The translations under genes were made by a program, and so were the position numbers. The notes under the pieces were generated by a model. That model worked only from the letters and a program-made list of their open reading frames with translations. It made no database searches and had not been told where the DNA came from. Shown piece after piece: positions 48,101-61,645 of a stretch of DNA of 64,000 nucleotides. Every line of letters begins with the position of its first letter. Position 1 is the stretch's first letter. The stretch is from Parus major. Taxonomy: Eukaryota > Chordata > Aves > Passeriformes > Paridae. Location: NCBI RefSeq assembly GCF_001522545.3, contig NC_031770.1, positions 24,485,193-24,549,192 on the forward strand, written 5' to 3'.

Positions 48101-51081
48101 TACAATATTTTCTCTTCAGTTATTCTACACTATACATATTTCTGTGATTCTAGTAAAGCTGATATAGAAGTAAATTAAAATTTTGCTCCAGGACTTAGTG
48201 TCAGAAATTTTGGTCTTTAGATTTCTTGTTATTCATCTGTATCTTCCTAGCAAGAACACTGGTATTGTTTGCAGAAGTTATTTTTCTGAGTCTCATCACT
48301 ACGGGTCTTGATACTGTTTTTATTAGTGAGTAATCACTATGTATCAGAGTCTTGCTCATTTGTTCCATCTAGGAGATAATTCCTGTCCTCAGATGCCATT
48401 CATTTGAGTAGGAAACTCCTGCATACATCCAATTCTTTGTTCTTCCTTTGTTTGTGGGGTTTTGTTTGGTTTTAGTACTTAAAAAAAAATAATAATTTAA
48501 AAACACTCTGGAAAAATAAATCACATGTACATAATGATAGACCATATCCCCACCCCCCCAGATGGGTTATTTTGGGTCACATTTCATTTTCACATCAAGA
48601 AAAAACTGGATGAATAGTGAATGGGAAAGTATCATTATAATTGGAATCCTGCTGGTTTATGCAGGCCTGCACATCTGGAATAGGGTGGGAAAAGAGAAAG
48701 AGAAGAGTGGGATTCTTCTCACTAGACAAAACCAGGGAGTCTGGAAAGCACATGTCGGGTTTCTTAAGTTACAGCGAAAGTTAGCATTCAGAAAATAAAA
48801 TGTTCAGCAGCAAGCCCTCCCTCCCCACATAACTCAGTTGAGAAGTGCTCCTGTTCTCACTTTGAAGCTGTACCTCCACCACCTCTGTTAGTCACTTTCT
48901 ATGAATATGTGGGCTATTTTCCTCCTCTGTAGGCCCCAGTGAACATTTAACTGGGGTATCAAAGTGATTCCTCTCCAGCCAGCCTCCTAGTTACAGTTTA
49001 ACAGGAACTGCCCTCTTACCATACAGCAATTTAGGCAGGCAAACACATTCATTCATGTGACTGATAAAATGTGTTTGCTTTGTGTTAAAGAATCTATAAA
49101 AGCCTTTTCTAACACCGTATTGAAAGAGTCATGAAGGTTTCATTAGCGGTAAACAACTTCAGTGCCTTATCTGGGTCACTGTGGTGTTGTTACACACATG
49201 GGTCTGCGCCCAGGGGCCTTTACAGCTCTTTGGAAGCTACATCTTGAACTCCAGCTGAGCCCCCAGGCAGAGAAAGAGCAGGGACATGGCCTCTCCGGAA
49301 CTGTGAAATTACACTCTGTCTCACAGATGAGAGGGGTGGCACGTCCACCCCAAGAATGTACATCTGCATTCACTCCACAGAGGTGCCAGAGGGCTCCAGG
49401 GAGCTCCAAAGCCTGCAGCCAAGCCACTTCTACACCAATGTCCAGGAGAGGGACAATGTTAGCTAAATATATTCTACAGGAAGAAGCCACAAGATTACAT
49501 TAGTCTGTTTTAAAAGACAGTGACAGTGTGGTGATGTACTGTGAGGAAGTATCACATAACCCAAGAACTGTTATTTTTATTACCATTATTTTGTCATCTC
49601 CATCTTATTTAGCTTCTTATGCATACTTCCCAATCCATCATACAGCATAATTACATTCAATGAATGAGCTCTCAAGTTACATTGCAAAAAAGAAACTCAT
49701 TCTTAGAAGTTTCTCAACTGAGTCGTAAGCAATTAAAACCATCTCTGAGTGCTTCATTTAATTTTCTTCAATGGAAGAAGTCTTAGATGTAGGTAAAAGT
49801 AATTTCCTTTTCATAATGGCCATGAATTCATATAATGGCATATGAATAATGCATTGTTCTATTTAAAACATCTGAAGAGCCAGCACGGGTCTGCTGAAAG
49901 CTGGGCCTACTCCTACTGGCAACATAAAGCAGGACTAAAGTTCTGCAAGTAAGTCAAACACAATGCAGTGCTGAGGGCTGCCTCATCTGTCAGACACAGG
50001 GGCCTGTAGTGTAGAAGAGGGGACCTTGTCTTGTTCCAAGCACAAAGCTGGCTGGAGACATGTTAGAAAAAGTAACTTAATAAGACTAGACTACTTCATA
50101 TAGGGCAAGTTATTTGGGTGTCTCAGCCACCTGACCATGAGCAAGATCCAGATATTTTCCACTGAAAATAGAAAACTGGTGAAAAATACTTCCCTCAGTG
50201 CTAGTGTCACTGAAGCAGCATATCCATCATAGTCAGCAGGGCCAGTTTTTATAACTAACCCTTTCTAACCCATTTTATAACTCTTCACTAAACCATTTCT
50301 TTCAGATCTCAGACAGAGAACACATCAGGTGTATTCTGCAGCTGCAATTCTGACTACACAGTTCTACCACTCTTAACATCACTTCATCTTTGCTGGGCCC
50401 AGTAACCCCTACTAACAGGTTCACCTTAAATATGTGGTCAAGAGATTGGAGCAATTGGTGCAGAAGTGTGTTTAGAAATGTAAAATGTTTTGGGATCTTC
50501 TCTTATTTCTGAGAAACAGTGTAGTTGTTTAAAAAAAAATACAGCTATAACAGCAAAATCTTTGTTTCTGAATAATGTTTGGATAATCAGGACTGACACT
50601 AAGGTATTTTTCTGTTCTGGCTAATCTCAGTGCCTTCTGCAAAAAATATAAAGTGATTCTCCATCATTTCTATTGGCTGTCTGGACAAAAGACTCTTTGT
50701 GCACTGCAAGACCAAAGGCATTACATACAGTAAATATTTGAGCTGAAGGTGTGCTACTGATAGATTTGTATGCACTATTGTTATTTTATGTTATTCATGT
50801 TGTTGGCATGCATTCCACTTTGTGGCCCAGTAAAGTAAATGACTGCTCAGAAAGCTGTTGAGCAGGAAAGAACCTGCTACATAATACACAAATTGCAACA
50901 GATGATTGCTACTTCAGACAATAAAAGGCTTGTTATTTTTAATAGCTGGGAGAATGTATGTTTCTTGGAACACATAATACACTGTAATGACTCACAAGAC
51001 ATTTTTAAATACTACAATACCATCTTAATTTACTTCAGATCCACCTAGCCAGGTCAATATATAAAAAAATATGACCACATT
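45126..51081. other. Non-coding stretch, no gene seen
   Basis: About 6 kb up to the assembly gap. The first 130 bases are GC-richer than average and do not match CR1. An imperfect 20-base inverted repeat lies at 47666-47685 and 47782-47801. No gene, RNA gene or other transposon is recognisable. Confidence 0.55.
45372..45387. repeat. Poly-T tract
   Basis: Sixteen consecutive T, with no retrotransposon sequence adjacent. Confidence 0.85.
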
Positions 51082-51098
51082 AAAAAAAAAAAAAAAAA
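51082..51098. repeat. Poly-A tract at the edge of the gap
   Basis: Seventeen A run directly into the N block. The true run may be longer. A homopolymer at a contig edge is a common reason for an assembly break. Confidence 0.85.
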
Positions 51099-51211
51099 NN
51101 NNNNNNNNNNNNNNNNNNNNNNNNNNNNNNNNNNNNNNNNNNNNNNNNNNNNNNNNNNNNNNNNNNNNNNNNNNNNNNNNNNNNNNNNNNNNNNNNNNNN
51201 NNNNNNNNNNN
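51099..51211. other. Assembly gap (N)
   Basis: 113 undetermined bases. Any feature inside or across it cannot be judged. Confidence 0.99.
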
Positions 51212-52530
51212 TGAACAAACTTAGTCAGCTAGATAGTGCTATGAAGGGGTGAGCAGCATTGATAGACCTGTTATTCTGGCTTAATTTCAGGAGAAAAACA
51301 ACTGCTTCAGATAGGTGCAACTTTTAGGCAATGAAAATATACAAGATTAATTCATCCCTTGTGTGTGCTTTTTTTTTCTCTGATAAGTATCTTACTATAG
51401 TTGAAGAAAAATAACCTTGAGAATAAGAAAAAGAGGCAGAAGATGTGTCTTTGTTAAAGAGGAATTTATTTCATTGTGTGGGGACAAACAAGTTAAATTT
51501 AAATTACTTCTGCTGCCTTTATTTGCCTAAATCTCCTTTTACCAAAAGAATAGCCCTATTGAAGTATCACTGATATTAGCTAAAGGGTTAGGTAAATAAA
51601 ACTGGCAGGGGTGACAGCATGATATAACACAGTTCTTTTTTCAAACACCATATGAATGTGATTCCTACCATGTTCTTCTTCCACTTGAGTGCCAAAAACA
51701 AGCCAAAGATCTCAAAATCTTATCCTCTGTCCTCATGACTGGAAGAAATACCCAATCCTGTATGTGGTGAATAAAAACTGACCATATGCATTAGATCATT
51801 TCAAGATCAAAACAAAAAGCATGCTTGATTCTCTACCAGGGATTTAGCTCACAGAATTCCTTATAGATATCTGGAACAATATAATGCTATTTATTCTCTT
51901 CCTCTAGCTTTGGTAACTTTATTCCTGCAATATAGCATTTCTAAGAATATTTTTAATTGCTTATACAACAAGCAAGGTTATTTTTTAATATTAATCCTTA
52001 TAATGAGATAATGGGAACTTCCAGATGCCAGACCAATCTATGTCTGGAAAATAATATGCCCCATGTGGCCCATAATTAACCCATAGTCTATAAGATGTGC
52101 CCCAATGACTTAGCAGAACCTTCTTTGAATGAGAACAAAAGACATTGCATCAAATTTAAGGACACAAATTAGTAACACTGAAATGGAACCAAAGATTAGA
52201 CCCACTAATATTGTCCTCTATATTGATATTTCAGCCACGCAATCAGGGGATTTTTAAATTCTATTTGGAATGTTTTCCACAGAGAAAGGAAGAGAAAAAA
52301 ATTGGAGAAGGGGTATGAGTCTTGGAATGGAAAACCTTGAGCTAAGATGTCATCTGTTTTTTTAATTCATAAGCATAATTAACAATGTAATGATAACAGG
52401 ATAGAATTCTTTAATCAATGCTATAAAAGCCTCTATGAGATGTATGATTCTACTAAAATAAAATGCATTGGCTTCCTGAAGAAGTTACATGACACAGTTC
52501 TTCAGTGTAAGGTGCCAGGGGATCAGACAA
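51212..52530. other. Non-coding AT-rich stretch, no gene seen
   Basis: AT-rich sequence between the gap and a CR1 fragment, without a recognisable gene or repeat. Confidence 0.6.
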
Positions 52531-52532
52531 TA

Positions 52533-52885
52533 CTTCAGGTTGGAAGGAAACTCAGGATGTCTCTAGATCAAGCCTTTGCTCAAGGCAGGCTCAGGCATGT
52601 GGTCAGACCAGAACACTCAGGGCTGGGACCAAATGGGTTTTAAAAGCCTCCAAGGACAGAGACCACACAGCCCCTCTGGGCACTGTCTTCACTGCCTGAC
52701 TGCCCTCATGGAAAACGGGTTTCTTCCTGTCTATGGCTTGCTTCTCTCCTGTTTCAGTAAATACCTGCTGAGCCTCACTTTCCCACCATGGCTGTCCACA
52801 GTGGCAGCACATTCTCAGGCACTGCAGGGCTGCTGTTGGTCTCCCCTTGAAGCTGCCTCCACCCAGGCTGAATACCCATTATTTA
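52533..52885 (-). mobile_element. Old CR1 3' fragment (minus strand)
   Basis: The plus strand begins with 'caggttggaaggaaactcaggatgtctctagatcaa.ccttt.gctcaaggcagg', the reverse complement of a CR1 3' end. Toward the other end it reads 'tctccccttgaagctgcctcc..ccaggctgaata', matching the block that reads 'ttcagcctggagaagagaaggct' on the coding strand. The minus strand encodes a degraded ORF2 C-terminus (LSLEAFKTHLVPALSVLV). The wording differs from the copy at 44896, so this is probably another CR1 subfamily and an older insertion. The frame is not functional. Confidence 0.8.
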
Positions 52886-55669
52886 TCTGCAGCAAGTCCA
52901 CAATATGCAGCACAAATCATCATAAATCCTCCTGCACTGGGGCAAACTTCAGCTGACATCACCCCTAGGAGCGTCAATCAAAGAAAAAGCTGACAAGTGA
53001 CATGGAAGCTCCAATCCGTCTGCTTCCATCAGATGGACGGCATGAACCAAAAATTTACTCCAATTCCTAATTTCACTTTCTTTCATTGCAGCCTCCAGCA
53101 GCACCTCAGGCATCCCACAAGAACCAATGAATGTTTTGTGCTGTATTAAAACATGCTGCAACTCTAGACATTATTATGACTATAAGAATAGTGAGAGGAT
53201 TGCACAATACAAACTGTTGACTGCATTACAGCTTCCTAATGCCAAGAACATGCACCTGATGAGGGAAAAGGTTACACACAAAGTCTGCTACAGATCCAGC
53301 AGGTACATTAGCCATGCAGAGATTATCTTACTATGAGTGTAGTCAGAAGTGTAATTTCATACCTTTCTACCCACCTCTAGAGAGGTATCAAAGGTCTAAA
53401 AACTCAAAGTTTTTTGGGAGGATATGAATAATATAACAACAAGTTATCTAATGAGTACATTCTTTTTCTAGCCCACTGTACAGTATCCTATTATACATTA
53501 TAATGGAAATTATCTCTGTGTGTGCTTTTTGGCTTACTCCACCATGACACGAGCCACCCTTAGGTAATCATGCCCTGCTAAACCAGACACAGAAGGCTTC
53601 TGCATGGAGGCAGATGAGGAACTTTCTTGCATCCCATTCCACCACCTGGTTCAGAAATGTGGTAACAAGCAGCCAGGGATACAGTCACATCTGATAATGC
53701 CACAGCCGCTTTTTCTACCATGAATATTTATGATTGAAGTGTAACCAAAACATGGATACACTTATGCATATGAGAAGCAAAAAGTAACATTGAAACAAAA
53801 GTAGTTCACAACCTGCCTTTAAGACACTGGTCGGAAATTTCAGTTTAACAACACATTTCAAATTTTTTAGCATGAACCTATATGAACCATTCAGTCTCTC
53901 TTACCTGCAAAAAAAATTGAAAAATACTCTTCTTGATGCCCACCCTTTGTTTGCTGTTGTTGTTTTACAATGTCAACCTTTTGGGGAAAATATATCACTT
54001 TCTCCTTGCAAGGGCGACACAGTATGGAAGAGTAAATCCGGTTCAAGTAGATGTTAATTTGGAAGGCCCTTAGATCCTAAAGCTGAGTAGGATAAGTGCT
54101 CTTGAGCACTCAGCAGAAACCAACTTCTTTCATGGTGTTTGGACAGGGCTTTAGGTCTGCTCCAAGCACCAGAGCTCAGAGCATTCTCCCCAGCACCAGC
54201 TTTGCACCCATGAGCTGCATTCAGTTTAATTGGTGTTCTAAGCAATAATGTTACATGAGGTCAAAGCACAACTTACACCTGGAGCAATATGGAAACCTGA
54301 AGATGAATGTGGAAACACAGGATAGAGTGTGGCAATGGCATAAATTATCTAGTAAAATTAACTCTGCATTTATAACCGGTCAGCATTCTACTGGTCACTT
54401 AACAGGGATGGAAAATTTAGGAATGCTGTTGGCATTCCAAAAGCCATTTGTAGTTCTGGACACACTTTTTATTGGACCTAAGAAATAGTTACTCTGCAGC
54501 AATTCTTCAAGAGAACATAATGAACAAATAGGGTGGCAGGAGTGAGAGGTTTTGGGGAAATACAACATTCAAAACTCTTGATAGTCTGAGCACTCATAAG
54601 GAAAACAGAACTTAGCCAAGAAAGCAATTAAAGTTCCAAGCCAAATCCTCTGTGGACATAAATCAGTTGCACTATTTTATACAAGGTGAAGAGCTGGTCC
54701 TGAAATGAATTCACCCTGCTGCTCTGTTATCAAAGAGCTTCTATTCACCCCTCTTGCTCACCAGTGCTTGAAAGGAAGCATCCCATGAAGTATATGCCAG
54801 AATCCACACAATATATCTCACTGCATTTCCTCATCCTATCCCCTCTGCTGATGACCTCTGGACCCTTTCTTTCAAATCCTCTGTGTTCTGATACCCCCAC
54901 TGCACAAACATGGTTACCCATTTCCTACAGAAATAAACTCTGTTCAGTAACCATGGACATAGCTTACCCAGTCAGGAAAACACAAAAAACAACTGTCCAT
55001 TGTGAAAAAAATGAAAACGCTCCTGTTCCCATTCAGTGACCCCATCCCCACTGACACCAGAGTGGCAATTTTTCTTATCTGAGGAAACATGACCACACGG
55101 GAGAAGATTACACGCTGGAATATTGCAGTCACATTTGAGCAATACCTTTCTTTTTCCTCTTCTGTAATCACAGTACTGAAGGATAGATCTGACGGGATTT
55201 TATTGACACAGACTTTTTATAGATCCAGTTAAAAGGTCCCCAGACACTCATTCAGCTTCCTGTACATATAGTACAAAAGCACTGCAGAATCATTGTTAAC
55301 GAAAATACATTTTACTGTGAATAAGCAGGGCAGGAGAGAGGGGAATTCCAAAAGACCTTAACAGACACCACTTCAGTGTGGCACATTACCTGTGTTACCT
55401 TGCCATAACCAAACAGGAATACTTTCTCTTATCATTAAGGGAATTGTAAGACATGGCCTCAGTCCTTAGCCCACATATATCTGATTGAACTTTGGCATAC
55501 GTCTCCCTCACCTCATTTCCCTATCTCAGCAATAAAGACTGGTTCCTTCACTTCATCTATCTTGTCAAATTAGACATGTACATGAACCCTTTCACCCTAC
55601 ATAATGTGGTTGGAATAATGTAAGAGAGCACTAAAAGCCTCATATCCAGCCACAAAAAGATCAAAAAGA

Positions 55670-55692
55670 TCACTTTTTTTCACAAAAAGTGA
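55670..55692. repeat. Perfect 9-bp inverted repeat (hairpin)
   Basis: TCACTTTTT at 55670-55678 and AAAAAGTGA at 55684-55692 are exact reverse complements around a 5-base loop. The upstream bases hold two further aaaaaga units. No terminator role is implied in vertebrate DNA, although T-runs end RNA polymerase III transcripts. Confidence 0.7.
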
Positions 55693-56037
55693 AACACAGA
55701 AGCCACTAAGCTACTTACAGAAGTAACATACTACCTCACATTACAGTCTGATCTCAGCTGAGCTTCCAGAAATACATAATTTTAACTTTAATTTTATATA
55801 CTTTGAGATCTATAGCTGAAGAATTCAGCCAACGACCACAGTAATAGCATCAACACTAGTTAAAATTGGAAAATAACTGCTTCCTTAGCCTCTTTGTTTC
55901 AGACATGTATCCACTTTTGACAGTAATTTTTTCTATGCTTTAAGGTAAAAACAAAACACACCACCAGTGCATCTTGTTAAAATGGGAGCAAATTCCCAAC
56001 AGCTCTTGTGCTATGGAACAGTGGGAAGAAAATACAG

Positions 56038-56049
56038 ACACACACACAC
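56038..56049. repeat. Short AC dinucleotide microsatellite
   Basis: Six perfect AC units. Confidence 0.8.
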
Positions 56050-57155
56050 TTTTCCCATTGTAATGAAGCTCTAACCATACTTGTTTTTGAATAGGGAAAC
56101 AGCAAAAACAGCTGAAGTTTGAAATGTGACACTCAGCACACAAATTGTCCTTAATAAGAAGTACACGGTGTGCTGTGTTTGAGGAAGACACGGGTTTTGC
56201 TTTTTTCCTCAGTACTAATTGACTGAAAAAAAATCCCTTCCAATTTTAACAGAGCCTAAGAAAGCTGTGCCTTTCTGACAACAGTTACCTTACCAAAATT
56301 GACAAGCTTATGGGCTGCTGAAAAGATTTCTGTGTGGGAAATGTTCAGAGATAGATAACATCATACTGTCTGATTCATAAAGTGATAGAAATCTGAGGAA
56401 AATGACCTAAAAGTAGCCACTGACCCATAACAGACCAAAGATTGGCTCTGGCAGCCCAGACTTAACTCAGTCTAATGGAGTCAGAACACCCACTTCTGGA
56501 AGAACTTGTGATTGTGAACTTCACTATGCCCTGAACTGCCTTTTCACTGAGCTGTAGGCCTTAATTCCTCTTCTCCAGTCATGAAAGATTTGGAAATTAT
56601 GGTTCTGGATGTCCCACTTCCTTTGTAAATAAGCTTAAGGCCCCTTTGCCACTCCTGCATGTGGAGAAAGAAATGCTGTTTTACACTGGATACTGCTGCT
56701 GTCACCCTCATCTAACTTCAGAGTGCAATTCTCCCGCAAGTCAGATAACTATTTTCACAGAACTCTTCCAGTTTTAACCTATTTATGGCCATATTTATTA
56801 CTTCATCTCTATGACCACTATAAGGTCATATCTGCCTCAATATGAGAGTGGTCCCTGAGGAACCTCCTGATCATTTGGATCAAGGATTTGGAAGAGAAAG
56901 GCATGGCTATATGGGCCACTTACACACAGTATATGCCATGGGGACCATCAGGATCCTGAGCTCTTATCAGATCAAGCCACAGGCACTGAAGATTATATGC
57001 AAGACAGCAAGACAGAACAATGTCATGACTTAAAGGGTTTGGAACCTCATCATGTGTAATCCGGGAATATGGTCATATAAATCTCTCCATTTATGGGTAC
57101 CTGAAGGAATCAGGCTGGCATGAAGGACCACCAGGCCAGATATCTAGGCCTTATT

Positions 57156-57192
57156 ATCTCTAGAGATCAAGTAATCTCTAGAGAGATCAAGT
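57156..57192. repeat. Near-perfect tandem duplication of 17-19 bp
   Basis: atctctagagatcaagt at 57156-57172 recurs at 57174-57192 with one extra GA inside the TCTCTAGAGA palindrome. A small slippage duplication. Confidence 0.85.
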
Positions 57193-59749
57193 GCAACTCA
57201 AATACAAAGGCAGTCGAGCATTCATTATAATCTAGATGTGTCAGAGTAATCTGTCCAGGCAGAAACAAGAAAGGGGATATATTTACAGGATTGTGACCTG
57301 CTACTCTTACTGTTACTGTCACTACGCATTGTTACTCTTATTTGATGTTGTCTTTTAGTCATGGAAGCTACACATTTACAGATTGCTCCATAAACAATTG
57401 TAACTTCCACCCTGACCCTGCAGCCAGTCACTTTGCAAACTCCATTTCACCTGCCCCGTGCAGCACTACAGTGAAAGCTCAGCAGTGCATGGTCTTTCTC
57501 TCATGGACCTTAGCTGGTTAAGTTTCTGGTTTAGCAGATTTGAAACATTGCTAATGCTCATAATTTAACATTGCAGCAAGCCAAACCCAGGTTCTAACCA
57601 GAAAAACAGACACCTCATGCGTGCTGCTCTAGCTTTCCAGCTCAAATAAGTGTCTTATGTCTGCCAACACAGGACACATGAGTAAGACATTGGCACTGAA
57701 GTGAAAACTGCAAGATCAGTTATCAGGGTTTGCAAGCTTTTCTTAGCAACAGAAAAGGCAACCATCATTTTCTGTCTGCACAGGATTTCAGCAGAAACAA
57801 GCCTCTTTAATTTCATGAAGAAGAGAGAGCTTTTCAGCCTGACATGAGAGGTCATGTACAGCATTCTAGCAGTGCTGCCTGGATATATTAAAATATAGAA
57901 GTGCCCACTGCCTCTGTCTTTCGCTTCGTTTCCTATCCTCTAGTCACTGACAACTTTAGATATTATAGCTACACTTTTTGCTACCTCTTGATTACCTTTG
58001 AAACTGATTCTAAGAAGGTCGTGTCCAATACCATCATTTGGTCTATACCAAAATCCTAGCATCTCCTTGCAGTCTAAAGTGTCTGGCATTGCTCTGAGTC
58101 TGGGACAACAGTCCTGATCCTTATGCTGAAGCTTTCCAAATTAAAAGAAAAATATTTTTCTCACATGTAGGTCTTCCTAAGCCTTAAAGATACTTGTGAG
58201 GACTGCATGTTAGGAAAGGATCAAGACTTGAATCTGAGATATGCTAGGACAACTCTGTTCTTCATATCTGCTGAAACATGTCATTATAAGGCATCCACTG
58301 TGGCAGAGCCTTTAGTCAGAATACAGGTTTGAAAGCAAGAAGTGATGCCAGGGATGCTGGCAGGAAGTGTCACAAAGCTGTGCCAGAGAAGACAGAAAAA
58401 GAAGCTTAGTGAGATCACAAAGGTGATCTTCGACATCCATCATTCTCAGTCTTCAGACAATACCAGGTTGGTGGTAACACATGACAAAAATCCTGGGGTT
58501 GAAAAACGATTATCAGCAAAATGCACACTCCACCATGGCACATGTGCCATTTGAATCTTTCAGTATTCTCAGTAATTTTTCCAGTATTGAAACACAGAAG
58601 CAAAGCTAAATTTTCTTTATACCTTTCCTATTCTTCTTCACCTGACATGATTAAAAATTCAGAGTATAATAGATCCATACCTAGCAGGAAGATTAATTTT
58701 CTGGAGAAACACATAAGTGTTACAGAAATGGTGAGAACTATACTATACTATAATTCTCAGGTCTACTCCTGTTGATGATGGTGGTTAGGACCACTGTAAC
58801 AGACCAAAAGCAGGGAAGTCTCAATTCTAATGTGCTGCACAATCTGCAGATGACTTTAGTCTGTTCACCTTATGGCTTACCTGTTTTACTGATCTTGGAT
58901 GCAAATAATTAGGCTGCAGAGGCAACCACTCATACTAATTAACCCCAAACTCACAAAGCAAAAGAACACTTTTTCCACCAGGCACTGATGAAGCACAGAT
59001 TCAGACTTGTCTTGGTACCAAGCTCTTGCTGAAGTACCAGGCCTCTTCGGCTTGGGAGCTAGACCCATGGAATCACCTGGGCTTTTGCAAATCAGAATGG
59101 CATAGTGTCTTTTGTTTAAAATATACACACTCCCTCATTGCTGAAAGAGAGCATTTTGATACATTTGTTATATTGGTGATTCTGAATTACAAGTTCTTAG
59201 AAAGAGATATTAAATACTGTTTAAGCACTGGTGCTTCTTCTTGAACTTAGTAGGGGATGAGGTTGCTCACCGCTTCACAGATTTCCCCTTATTCTACAGA
59301 AATAAAAGTGTGTTCACTAAATGGTTGTAAAACTTCATTGTGCCTTACAGAGTTTTAGAATAGTTTTCACAGAGGGGGATTGAGGGGAAGACTGTTGGGT
59401 TTTGGCTAGAAAATTATATTTCAGAACAATGCTAATCAAGCTACTAATGACTATCCCATGAACAAGCATGGCCAGCATTGTTCTTTGCAAAATATGTACC
59501 AGCATTGTTCAGAGACTCTAAACGACTATTCTTTTGGCTACAATTCACAGTGCAACATGTCATCATAATATCATTCTGAGGAGGAAGGCCTAATGCTTTG
59601 GATATCTACCTGAACATTATTGGTACCTCCTCCCTGGAAACTAAGATATTGACAATGCCCCTTTTTACCCTTTTTGGTTTCTTCCTTCAAAGCAAATATC
59701 ATGGACTACAAGAACAACTGTTCAATTCCAGCTAAATGAGCAACAGGTC

Positions 59750-59793
59750 AGCTCTAAGTATAATAACCATAAGCTCTGAGCATAATAATATAA
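59750..59793. repeat. Imperfect 22-bp tandem duplication
   Basis: Two abutting units starting agctct.ag.ataataa match at 16 of 22 positions. A diverging local duplication in A/T-rich DNA. Confidence 0.6.
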
Positions 59794-61438
59794 TAAGACA
59801 TTTCTAAACATCTAAAAGATTGTGTTTCATGAATAAGCTGCCTTAAATACTATTTAAACAAACTTATCCACCACTAATACCAATGTTGACATTGCCCTGG
59901 ATTTGTAATGCATTTTCAAAGGTCATTAATATTGTCATCATCAAATATTCAGCATTTTTTCTCTGAAAGGAGAGGCTTTTTGTTTTCTTATATTTGATCT
60001 GATAGTATCAAAGAGAAACATTTCAATTTTTTTTCTGCAAACACTTTTGACTCAGCTCTAATTCAAGACAAAAATAAACTACATATACTCTGAAACCTCA
60101 AACATCCCATCAGGCAGGAGCTCAACTTTCTAAGCAACCTTTATCTTCTGTAGAGACAAACCATTTTGAATCTTTCTAGGTAGTATTCTAAATGCAGACT
60201 ATCTTGTCCTACCAGGATACTTAGTGTTACGGAAAAAGAATGCCAAATACAAAACAGGCAATATTACATGTGTGCCTTATTCTTCCCTTCAAGATAAGAA
60301 AAATGCTTCTGCCCTCCGCCCTACTGACATCAAAGCTTCCTTCAGCCCACCATTATCACAGCTGAGCACCAAAACAGTTGCTGAGTTTCCTCCAGCTGCA
60401 AAGGAAGCTCTCTCCTACAGGGAGCCCATCTTAATGTCCCTAATGAACACCAGCTAAGACACCTGGAAGTATCCCAGAAATGCTGGAGACAAAAGTGTGG
60501 AAGGCCTGCAGTAGGTTGTAATGGCTGTTGTTGCGGCAGGTCTAAGTACAGATGGTTCCTGTTGCCTCACATCAGACTGATCCTGAGCACAGACTTCTTT
60601 ATGAAGAAAATATTATTTGTTTTCACACCAGTTCTCACTCCTTAATCTAATCTCTCCTCTCTAAAATGGATGCTTCTATCTGGAATCCCCTTATAGGTCA
60701 CAAGGTAGCAAGGTGAACTTTTTCATTCTAACATGGAAATTCTACAAACCAAATCACTGGATGGGAGTTATCACTGAGAGCACTCCTGACCAATAACTTG
60801 GCATAACTGTTCTCAGTACCATGGATGGTGGCACTCACATCTATCTCTATTCAGATCTCTAAATTATTTGTCCACAACAAATAATCTTACTGCAGTTTGA
60901 TAGAAGTGGCAATAACATCTACAGAACAAGACAGGAAGAATTTACTTAAAAATTATTCTAAAATGTATTAGAAATAATCATAAGATGCACATGAATGTCA
61001 TTAATCTGAATAAGACATCTTAAAAAACTCCAATGACTGATGAAAAGAAATAGTGTTCCAAAATGCCCAGTTGACCACAGACCTTTGGCTCACTTAACAG
61101 CTACTGAAAACGATATTATGGGACTTGTAGATTCTTGCAAAAATTCTGCTTCAGAAGGCAAATACCTCAGCCTGGCACAAGTTTAGAAAAATAACTAGAC
61201 CAGGACAAAAGGATGTTTACTATATTATATTTCCCTTTTAAATGTGGGCCTTGTTTCTTCTATTAAAATAACAGTATGTATGTGCCTTATCTAGATTAAG
61301 TTATCATTTCATCAACAAACAAGTGCTGTACCGCCCATCCGCCCAACTTTGGAAATAGCCCAAATAAAAGAAAATAACAGCTGTAAAGAAACACCTCAGC
61401 TTTTTCATTTACTTTTCTGAAATATATCTTTTGTGTGA

Positions 61439-61642
61439 CTGGCATGCTTCGCCCATGGCATCCATTTAACAGCTGGGGTGGCTATAGGAATCACTGAATG
61501 TGCCTTTATCCACTTGGCTGTCTCACAGACAAACCAGGGGCTCACAAACCAAGTGTATCATGAGGCTCTAATAATCATATTTATATCTGAAGCTGCTATT
61601 CCGGCTTTCAGCACAGCAGGTAAGTCCAGTTTTGATAGTTCA
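61439..61642 (+). other. Possible exon or conserved element, unidentified
   Basis: One plus-strand frame is open for 68 codons from after a stop at 61436 to a stop at 61643, with no Met codon. Inside it an acceptor-like ctgtctcacag (AG at 61527-61528) precedes 91 nt ending at a perfect consensus donor CAG|GTAAGT (GT at 61620-61621). The frame runs through both sites. The peptide is hydrophobic, with a segment such as EALIIIFISEAA, and is not recognised. The pyrimidine tract of the acceptor is only moderate. Local CpG (accgccc and tccgccc near 61331-61340, ttcgccc near 61448, ttccggc near 61600) are more frequent than in the flanks. It could be an internal exon of an unannotated gene, a non-coding conserved element, or chance. 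Confidence 0.2.
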
Positions 61643-61645
61643 TAG

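Larger units (their letters stand above)
52890..61430. other. Non-coding stretch, no recognisable gene
   Basis: About 8.5 kb of unique sequence. An acceptor-like 'ctttctttcattgcag' ends near 53091, but the following frames close quickly. Short duplications and one perfect hairpin are listed separately. No transposon or RNA gene is recognisable. Confidence 0.5.

Noticed and set aside
61439..61642. Distant relative of the mitochondrial ATP synthase c subunit (helix 2, around the SEA residues)
   Set aside because: A by-eye ungapped comparison gives scattered identities around N..L..Q and SEA, but the glycine-rich helix 1 pattern is absent and overall identity is low. A profile search would be needed, and chance similarity of hydrophobic segments is more likely.
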